This document shows, in pieces, positions 8,026 through 14,700 of a stretch of 33,075 nt of DNA. Position numbers and translations under genes: made by a program. Numbering within the stretch: position 1 is the stretch's first letter; each line of letters opens with the position of its first letter. The stretch spans positions 1 to 33,075 of the forward strand of contig JAVBPK010000050.1 in NCBI GenBank assembly GCA_031549625.1, written 5' to 3'. The notes beneath the pieces are model-generated. The model worked only from the letters and a program-made list of their open reading frames with translations, made no database searches and was not told the origin of the DNA. The DNA comes from JAISXK01 sp031549625 (GTDB lineage Bacteria > Bacillota > Clostridia > Christensenellales > CAG-138).

Positions 8026-9273
8026 TTAACCCTCATACGATTCTAAATACGCCTTTTGTTCTGCCGTTAATGTGTCGATTGCGTGGCCGGTTGCCTGCAA
8101 ACGCATACGGGCTACGCGTTGGTCGATATGCACGGGAACCGCGTATACATCCGGCGGCATGGATGTGTGGTTTTCCACCAGATAGCGCACACAAAGCGCC
8201 TGCAGCGCAAAGGAAGTATCCATGATCTCGGCCGGATGGCCGTCTCCCGAAGCGAGGTTGACCAGCCGTCCCTCGGCCAGCACGCAAATCAGCCTACCGT
8301 CTTTCATGCGGTATCCCTGAATGTTATGCCGCATCTGCGTTTGTTCCACAGCGCGCTCCGCCAATTCCGGCAGCCAAATTTCCACATCAAAGTGTCCCGC
8401 ATTGCACAGGATCGCGCCGTCTTTCATGCTGTCGAAATGGCGGCCAACGATCACCTGCTTGTTTCCCGTAACAGTGATAAACAAATCGCCTTGCTTTGCA
8501 GCCTCATCCATCGGCATCACATGGAACCCATCCATCACCGCTTCCAGCGCCTTCACAGGGTCCACTTCCGTCACGATCACGCGCGCGCCGAGGCCTTTCG
8601 CTTTCGCCGCTACGCCTTTGCCGCACCAGCCATATCCCGCCACCACCACGTTTTTCCCCGCTATAATGAGATTGGTTGTGCGCATGATGCCGTCAAAAAC
8701 CGACTGGCCTGTGCCATAACGGTTATCGAACAAATACTTGCAGGTCGCGTCGTTTACAGAAACCATTGGAAAGGCCAGCTTGTTCTCCTTTGCACGGGCG
8801 CGCAAGCGCAATACGCCCGTTGTGGTTTCCTCGCATCCACCCCAAACATTTGGCTGAAGCGCCGCAAGCTCTCCATGCAGCAAATGCACAAGATCGCCGC
8901 CGTCGTCTACCACGATGTTTGGGCCAAATTCCAGCGCCATTTTTAAATGCGCCATATATTCTTCCGGCGTAGCGGCATGCAGCGCATACACCGCAACGCC
9001 CGAGGCCGCAAGCCCTGCCGCCACATCATCCTGCGTGGAAAGTGGATTGCTGCCTGTTGCGGCGACCTGTGCCCCGCCCGCTGCCAATACTTGGGCAAGA
9101 TACGCCGTTTTTGCCTCTAAATGCACTGAAAGCGATAGCTTCACACCGCGCAAAGGCAAATCGCGTTTAAACTCTTCCTCTAATTGGCGCAGCAACGGCA
9201 TATATTGGCGCACCCATGCGATCTTCCTCGTTCCGGCTTGTGCAAGGGTAGTATCCCGCAGTATATTTTCCAT
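8026..9273 (-). CDS. ahcY: S-adenosylhomocysteine hydrolase family protein (possibly an S-inosylhomocysteine hydrolase)
   Basis: AhcY cleaves S-adenosylhomocysteine to homocysteine and adenosine using bound NAD+. The 415-residue protein has the family landmarks: HLEAKTAYL, NPLSTQDD (77-83), DDGGD (123-127), EETTTG (148-153), NDATCKYLFDN with K179 and D183, the NAD loop GYGWCGKG (213-220) and NAGHFDVEI. It ends at YLESYEG and lacks the KxxxYRY tail that completes the NAD site in the longer bacterial and eukaryotic enzymes. It therefore belongs to the shorter archaeal/Thermotoga-like branch. Some archaeal members act on S-inosylhomocysteine, and the deaminase gene directly downstream makes that plausible here. 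The ATG at 9273 follows GGAGG by five bases, better than the ATG at 9285. Confidence 0.93.
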   Translation of the reverse strand: MENILRDTTLAQAGTRKIAWVRQYMPLLRQLEEEFKRDLPLRGVKLSLSVHLEAKTAYLAQVLAAGGAQVAATGSNPLSTQDDVAAGLAASGVAVYALHAATPEEYMAHLKMALEFGPNIVVDDGGDLVHLLHGELAALQPNVWGGCEETTTGVLRLRARAKENKLAFPMVSVNDATCKYLFDNRYGTGQSVFDGIMRTTNLIIAGKNVVVAGYGWCGKGVAAKAKGLGARVIVTEVDPVKALEAVMDGFHVMPMDEAAKQGDLFITVTGNKQVIVGRHFDSMKDGAILCNAGHFDVEIWLPELAERAVEQTQMRHNIQGYRMKDGRLICVLAEGRLVNLASGDGHPAEIMDTSFALQALCVRYLVENHTSMPPDVYAVPVHIDQRVARMRLQATGHAIDTLTAEQKAYLESYEG

Positions 9274-9383
9274 AATATCCTCCATCTCATAAACAATGCA
9301 TATGCGCCTTTCTAAGGAGGTGCTCCGCGACGCATCCCAATGGGCTTAGAGCTCCAAAAGGAAGCTCAAAGCGTATTTCGCGC
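9274..9383 (-). promoter_or_regulatory. Dyad-rich 5' leader of the ahcY-mtaD operon, possible RNA switch
   Basis: The roughly 110-base leader can fold into several stems. GAGCT plus CC pairs with GG plus AGCTC (9367-9349, one bulge). CCC/GGG closes a three-base loop (9344-9336). ACGC/GCGT (9374-9371 with 9333-9330) encloses those two. GGAG/CTCC pairs at 9326-9323 with 9319-9316. The CCTCC at 9320-9316 could instead pair with the ribosome binding site GGAGG at 9283-9279, so two exclusive states can be drawn. An outer nine-base dyad CATATGCGC/GCGCATATG (9388-9380 with 9307-9299) partly lies upstream of the expected start point. It matches no riboswitch class I know. Confidence 0.4.
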
Positions 9384-9389
9384 ATATGT

Positions 9390-9417
9390 ATTATACCAAA
9401 TTGGCAAACCATAGCAA
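9390..9417 (-). promoter_or_regulatory. Strong sigma-A-type promoter of ahcY-mtaD
   Basis: TTGCTA (9417-9412) and TATAAT (9395-9390) are 16 bases apart on the minus strand, and TGG before the -10 makes it extended. Transcription should begin near 9383. Confidence 0.7.
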
Positions 9418-9447
9418 TACAACAGAGTATCGCCCGAAACGCGTTTT

Positions 9448-9975
9448 CTACTGTAATTGCTTCCGCACATACGACACAAGCGGCTGTATTGCGCCTTTAT
9501 CGAGCTTGTTGACCGTGCCGCCATACGTAGCAAGCAGCTCCCTGTCATCCGCGCCTCGTTTTTCTTCAGGCTTGTTTGCGATGGTCGTTTTCATCATCCA
9601 CATAAGCAGCCGGTGCCACGCGCTCATTTTCGGGTAATTCAGTCCGCCCTGCAAATGGAAGAAGGAAATGCTTTCTCTTAGTTCAGCGGAAAAATTCCTA
9701 TGGATAATATCAGTATAATCCGTCGCCTGAGGATCCGCCGCGCCAACGGTGAACACCACCAGGTTTTTGCAGGGATTGCGGACAACAAGCTTCACCCCGG
9801 CAATGCCTCCGGCATAGATGCCGCCGCCATATATGACTACATCGTATAAAAGCAACTGCTCAACTGATATATTTTTCACATCGAACAAGTCTGCGTCCAG
9901 TTCGTCCGCGATCCATTCCGCGTACTGTTTGGTAAAACCATAGTAAGATCGATATATAACCGCCACTTTCTTCAT
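9448..9975 (-). CDS. Flavodoxin-domain protein (HemG-like)
   Basis: The 175-residue protein begins MKKVAVIYRSYYGFTKQYAEWIA, an FMN phosphate-binding loop of flavodoxin type (the SxxGxTxxxA spacing is kept). Later GGGIYAGGI and FTVGAADP match the flavin-contacting loops. Length and layout resemble the flavodoxin-domain group that includes HemG protoporphyrinogen oxidase, but no haem gene is nearby. A general FMN-dependent electron carrier or quinone reductase is as likely. Its ATG overlaps the stop of the MarR gene (ATGA), so the two are translationally coupled, and the regulator probably controls its expression. It is cytoplasmic, with no signal peptide. Confidence 0.82.
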   Translation of the reverse strand: MKKVAVIYRSYYGFTKQYAEWIADELDADLFDVKNISVEQLLLYDVVIYGGGIYAGGIAGVKLVVRNPCKNLVVFTVGAADPQATDYTDIIHRNFSAELRESISFFHLQGGLNYPKMSAWHRLLMWMMKTTIANKPEEKRGADDRELLATYGGTVNKLDKGAIQPLVSYVRKQLQ

Positions 9976-10418
9976 GTTGTCAACGCCCCCAAATTATCGA
10001 ATATTTTTAGTATCATATCCCGCAGCAACCCGATATCCTCTTTTGCCATGCCCCGGAACATATCGTCCACAAACCGCGCGGCAGTGGCGCTGTTCTCCTT
10101 GTCCCATTCGTCGCATTTGGCGGTTGTTGCTATCCGCATAGCGCGCGCGTCCGCCTCATCTTCCGTTATGGCAATAAAGCCTTTTTCCTGTAGTTTCAAA
10201 ACAATTTGCTTGATATTCTGATGCGATGAATCGCACATGCGCGCCAGCTGCTTTAATGTGGGCGGCTTTTCAAACATGCCCAGCATCAAAAGCACAAACC
10301 ATTGCTTGGCGGTTAAATCCCGCATACGCGCGTCCATCTTGCTTTGCAATCGGTTTGCAACGCAAAACAAGCTGCCAAATATAACAAGCCGCGCGTCCAT
10401 TCCTTCCAAATCGTACAT
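9972..10418 (-). CDS. MarR family transcriptional regulator
   Basis: This 148-residue protein has the MarR winged-helix layout: an N-terminal dimer helix, LTAKQWFVLLMLG, the recognition segment LARMCDSSHQNIKQIVLKLQEKGF (about residues 68-91) and a wing with EDEADARAMRI containing the conserved DxRxxR-like pattern. MarR proteins usually repress their own operon until a ligand or oxidant binds. A near-perfect palindrome lies on the promoter ahead of the gene. There is one cysteine in the recognition region (CDSSHQ), so thiol sensing is possible but unproven. The partner flavodoxin overlaps by four bases downstream. Confidence 0.9.
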   Translation of the reverse strand: MYDLEGMDARLVIFGSLFCVANRLQSKMDARMRDLTAKQWFVLLMLGMFEKPPTLKQLARMCDSSHQNIKQIVLKLQEKGFIAITEDEADARAMRIATTAKCDEWDKENSATAARFVDDMFRGMAKEDIGLLRDMILKIFDNLGALTT

Positions 10419-10450
10419 CGCCCACCACCCGATTCAAATACTCTTTGCAA

Positions 10451-10486
10451 TATAAGTAATATATTACATATATGAATGTTTGTCAA
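10451..10486 (-). promoter_or_regulatory. Promoter and probable MarR operator
   Basis: TTGACA (10486-10481) and TATATT (10463-10458) with a 17-base spacer form a near-consensus promoter. A perfect 12-base palindrome GTAATATATTAC (10456-10467) covers the -10 and is flanked on both sides by A and TATA, giving a 22-base near-dyad. A repressor bound here would block polymerase. Confidence 0.7.
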
Positions 10487-10552
10487 TGCTTCCATTAAAT
10501 GGAGAAGTCCGGCGCTTAATCTACCGCGCATAGAAAAGGCGACCCATGAAGA

Positions 10553-10750
10553 GGCCGCCTCAGACTATCAAAAAAGGTTCACTAGGGAAAGCTTTCAATA
10601 CGTGCCAAGGACGACATGCGCGTCCGCAGCCCACACCTTGGGCATTTTGCCACCCGCGAGCCTGGAGGGCAAGAGGTAAAATGCCGTAATCCCGACAGGG
10701 TTTTTCGACGGCCTTAAGGCGGCCCCGCCTGCATTAATCAGCGTTTACCT
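10553..10750. repeat. Intergenic hairpin element related to the tandem repeats near 29.7-30.0 kb
   Basis: This gene-free stretch carries several inverted pairs: GGCCGCCT/AGGCGGCC (10553-10560 with 10717-10724), GGCATTTT/AAAATGCC (10641-10648 with 10678-10685) and AGGTAAA/TTTACCT (10674-10680 with 10744-10750). Its last 25 bases (10725-10749) are identical to the end of the 164-bp units at 29.7-30.0 kb. The closing stem there is GGGTAAA/TTTACCC, so the outer pair has changed on both sides. The element stops two bases before the end of the merR gene. Whether it is mobile DNA, a structured RNA or a decayed insertion cannot be told. Confidence 0.65.
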
Positions 10751-10752
10751 AG

Positions 10753-11511
10753 TTATTCTTCCAAAAACACGCGCATAGCATCCCGCAAAAATTCCGCCGT
10801 GCCCGTTTCTTCGCTGTCGTAATAGGCGCGGAAGCGCTCATCCTGCACATACATTTCCGCCAAACCCATGTGCGCTTCCTTGCTGTAGCTCGGCCAGAAG
10901 AACTGTATCCAGCGCTTATGCGCTTCACAGGCCTTTCGTGCCAGCGGACCTGCCGGGTCGTTTTGTGCCTTGGCGGCTCGCAGCGTTTCTCTTATTTCGC
11001 GTTCCAGCGCTTGCACTTGCTCGTATTGCTCTTCGCTCATGCCCATAAGCTTTGCGTTGGAGGCGTTCACGGTTTCGTCTCCATATTTTTCGCGAATCTC
11101 TTCTCCGTATTGCGCCTCGTTCTTTTCGATAAGCTCCCGCTTAAATCCTTCAAATTTTTCTTTATCACTCATTGTTTCTTCTCCTTTCATGGCCCCGATG
11201 GTACGCTCGACTGTACGGATGATCCGGTCCAGCCGCCTGCTTTTTTCCATAAGCATGTTTTTATGCGCTTCTAGCGCCTGCTGCCTGTCAAACCCGGGAT
11301 CGGAAAGTATGGTGCGAATATCTTCAAGTGAAAATTCCAATTCGCGATAGAAGAGAATCTGCTGCAGCAAATCAACTTCCCTTTCGCCGTACAGCCGATA
11401 GGCCGCGTCATTTATCCGCGCGGGCTTCAGTAAGCCGATCTGGTCGTAATAGCGCAGCGTGCGCGCGCTGACGCCCGCTAATTCCGCCATCTTCTGCACG
11501 GTATATTCCAT
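10753..11511 (-). CDS. TipA-like MerR regulator with C-terminal TipAS drug-binding domain
   Basis: The 252-residue protein has an N-terminal MerR winged helix (YTVQKMAELAGVSARTLRYY..., residues 2-70), a long coiled helix (75-110) and a TipAS antibiotic-recognition domain (about 120-250). Streptomyces TipAL, which binds thiopeptides, is almost the same length. The ATG at 11511 has AGGGGG eight bases upstream; an in-frame GTG at 11520 touches that site and is unlikely. Inside the gene, AAAGGAG at 11187-11181 lies eight bases before an in-frame ATG at 11172, which would produce a separate TipAS of 139 residues, as happens with tipA. No drug exporter is adjacent, so targets other than itself are unknown. 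Confidence 0.9.
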   Translation of the reverse strand: MEYTVQKMAELAGVSARTLRYYDQIGLLKPARINDAAYRLYGEREVDLLQQILFYRELEFSLEDIRTILSDPGFDRQQALEAHKNMLMEKSRRLDRIIRTVERTIGAMKGEETMSDKEKFEGFKRELIEKNEAQYGEEIREKYGDETVNASNAKLMGMSEEQYEQVQALEREIRETLRAAKAQNDPAGPLARKACEAHKRWIQFFWPSYSKEAHMGLAEMYVQDERFRAYYDSEETGTAEFLRDAMRVFLEE

Positions 11512-11555
11512 TGGTCGCACCCCCTGACAAGCCGGCCGCTTGGCCTAATAGATAT

Positions 11556-11584
11556 GCTATACTATGACGTTACGTCATAGTCAA
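11556..11584 (-). promoter_or_regulatory. Promoter and MerR-type operator of the TipA-like gene
   Basis: TTGACT (11584-11579) and TATAGC (11561-11556) are separated by 17 bases. Nearly all of the spacer is the perfect 19-base palindrome CTATGACGTTACGTCATAG (11562-11580), which also runs two bases into the -35. A dyad between -35 and -10 is the standard MerR-family operator position. An alternative -10, TAGCAT, would give the 19-base spacing common in this family. Confidence 0.75.
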
Positions 11585-11606
11585 GAAAAATTTTCTTGGT
11601 TGCAAA

Positions 11607-11639
11607 TAAAAAAATGCCGAAAATAGCATTTGCGGCATT
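11607..11639 (-). terminator. Rho-independent terminator of the hybrid kinase gene
   Basis: On the minus strand AATGCCG (11639-11633) pairs with CGGCATT (11619-11613) and is followed directly by a run of T (11614-11608). Confidence 0.8.
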
Positions 11640-11737
11640 CCATCAACTGGTTTCATAAGAGGCACTGGAGCGCGATCGGGGGAGGGAAAGATGAGGCTCT
11701 GCCTCCATAAAACCTGATGGCAGTACGCTGCCCGCCC

Positions 11738-14700
11738 CTATGCCCCCTGGTTTGGCAAAGCGCTTTGCACCGAAAGAGACAAAGCCTTTGCCTGCTTTTG
11801 AATATCCGCATACATCGTGAAGTCTATTTCGCCCTCGCGGTGCTTTGCCTCAAACCGCGCAATGCTTTCATACAGGCCATCCGCGCCAAGATTGCCAGCG
11901 GCGCCTTTCATTTTATGCAGCCGCCGCATTGTTTCCTGCTCGTTCTCCGCCAAAAGGCCGCTTTCCGGCGGCGGCACCATTTCTTCCACCTTGTCTGCAA
12001 ACTTGGCCAACGCGCCAAAATATGCCTCTTTGTTGCCGGCAAACCGTGCAACGCCACCCTCTATATCGAAGCCATCGATGTGCAAAGGAATATCCTTGGA
12101 TGGTTTTTCCGCCTTTTGATAGTACTTGCTTAAATACCGGCAAAGATGCCCGTAAATATCATCAAGATCAAGCGGTTTTGCCGTATAGCCGTCCATGCCG
12201 GCGATCATGCATTTTTCTACTTCTTCTTTAACCACATTCGCCGTCATGGCCACGATGGGAACTTTTTTGTATGGCCAGCGCGAGCCGCGTATGCGCTCCG
12301 TCGCCGTTATGCCGTCCATAACGGGCATTTTGATGTCCATGAATACCAGATCAAACTCTTCCCTGTCCAGCAATTCCAAACATTCCTGGCCATTGGCCAC
12401 CACAGAAGCGAAAATCCCAAAACCCTCCAGCGTGCCCTTGGCAACTTCCTGGTTTAAAAGGTTATCTTCTACCAACAATACGCGCGCATCCGGAAAAGTG
12501 CCATATTCCGGCTCCACTAATGTCGATACCGGGATATCCATACAGCTGGAAACCGTATTCAGAAATGTGGAAGGCATAAACGGTTTTTCGATGACCGCGT
12601 TGATGCCCACGCTTTCCACTTCAGTCGCTATCAACTGCCGTGCGTAAGCGGAAACCATCAAGAAACGGGATGGCGCCACACCGGCGGCTCTCATTTCGCG
12701 CGCAACCTCTATGCCGTTTTCTTCACCCAACATATAGTCCAATATGATAAGTTTGAAAGGAACGCCTTTTCTGGTACGTTCAGTAGCCAGCTGCACTGCG
12801 TCCGCGCCGCTATGCACCGTCACGGGCTCCAGTGAAAGCATCCTAACCAGGTTTTGCATGATCTGGCAGGCGCATTCGTCGTCATCTGCAATCAATACGC
12901 TCGTATTGCCCATATCGGTCGTACGCGTGCTGGAGCGTAATGTATCGTCCTTTTCCGAGCGTTTGAAGGGGATGCAAATCCTTTCTGTAGTGCCAACGCG
13001 TTCTTTGCTGCTCACTTCGATGCTGCCACCCATCAGCTCCAGCAACTGATGAATGATAGACATTCCCAGCCCGGTTCCCGAAACATTGTTGCGTACGCCA
13101 TTGTGGAACTGCTCGAAAGGCACAAACAATCGCGAGAGCTGGTCATCGCTCATGCCCATGCCGGTATCCTGTATGGTGAAACAAATCATAACTGTTTCGT
13201 CGTTGCTTTCGTCTTCCAGCAATTCTACGCGCACGAGCACCCGGCCAGCTTCCGTATATTTCACCGCGTTGTCCAATGTGTTTTTCAATATCTGCCAAAC
13301 GCGGGTTTTATCGCCGATCAGATAGTACGGCACATCTGCGCGCAAATCCAAGAGCATTTCGATTTGCTTATTGTCAATATGCTGTGAAGCCACCATTATT
13401 GCGTTGGCGATCACTTCTTCCAGGTTAAATTCCGCCTCGATCAAATCAAGCTTTTGCGCTTCAATCTTGGAAAAGTCTAGTATATCGTTGATGATGGACA
13501 AAAGATTTTGTGCCGAAAGGTGAATCTTGCGGAACACTTCCAGAGGTTCCGGCAGCTGGTCTTTGTTGTTGAGGGCCAGCTGCGAGAAGCCGATAATCGC
13601 GTTCATTGGTGTGCGAATCTCATGACTCATATTGACAAGAAACCGGCTCTTGAGTTGGTTGGCCTCTTTTTCCCTGGCGGCCGCGCGCATCAAAGCGTCT
13701 TCTTTCTCGCGTTCCGCCGTAATATCTTTAATATGGAGGACGAGGCAGTCCTTCTGGCTAAACACGATACCCGAAGCTGTAACAATCGTATAGATACGCC
13801 GCCCGTTGACTACAAACTCCCACTCAATGGAAGTTGCTTTTGGGGAAAGCCGCGCGTTTTGCAGGAACTCCACTATGGCGTCCTCTGGCCGGCCATCCGA
13901 TTGTTCTCCCTGCAAAAAGTCATATACGCGGGTATTTTCCATTTCATCGAAGGAGGCAATCTCGAAAAGTTTGCAAAATTCCAAGCTCGCAAACAGCACC
14001 TTATCCGCCACCGGGTCATACACCTGCATGGGCGTGGGCAGCGCTTCCACAGCGCGCCTAAGATCCTGTTCCGCCCTTGCGAGGCGATCCCTTTGCATTT
14101 GCAATTCTTCCACATCGGCACCCAATAACAGAATAGCCCGTTGATTTTCAAAATCCACCGTTATCAGGTTCAATTGGAAACGATGCACTTCCCCGCCACC
14201 CATACGCAATTCCGTCACCTGACCAAACACCATGCTCTCGTTCTCCATGCTGGCATATAAGCGGTCGTGCTCATTTTGATCGGCAAAAAAGCGCCCCGTT
14301 TCATCCCCAACAGCGGCATGCAACTGATCGCGCGAATACGCGTTTGTTTCCACCACTTTGTTTTGCACGGAGAGCAGGTATAAGAGCGGGGCGCCTTCTA
14401 ATGTTCTTTCCAGGCGCTCTTTAACCGCTTTCACTTCTTCTTCCTTTACTAGAAGCTCTTCCGCGGTATGCAAGCTCTTTTGCGTTTCGATTAACGTGCG
14501 GTTTTTTTTGCGCAGCGCACCGCTAAATACCACCAATGCAATCAATCCCAGAATGACAATCGCAAGTATGGTCATTATCAGCGCAAATTCTGTCGGGTTG
14601 GTCTCCTTCATCGTTAGCGGGCGGTTGATGATCGTGGCTTCCTTCGGCAGCGTGGATATTGCTATGTGGTTTTCTTTAATGACATTGTTGTCAAACGCCC

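Noticed and set aside
8083..8946. 287-codon plus-strand frame opposite ahcY
   Set aside because: Antisense to a strongly conserved enzyme, with His/Arg-rich composition and no ribosome site.
9274..9388. Known SAM, SAH, purine or tetrahydrofolate riboswitch
   Set aside because: None of the core sequences I know for these classes could be matched by eye, so no class name is given.
10553..10750. Integron attC-like site or group II intron fragment
   Set aside because: The conserved end lacks the attC core pattern, and no intron domain V or reverse transcriptase is visible.
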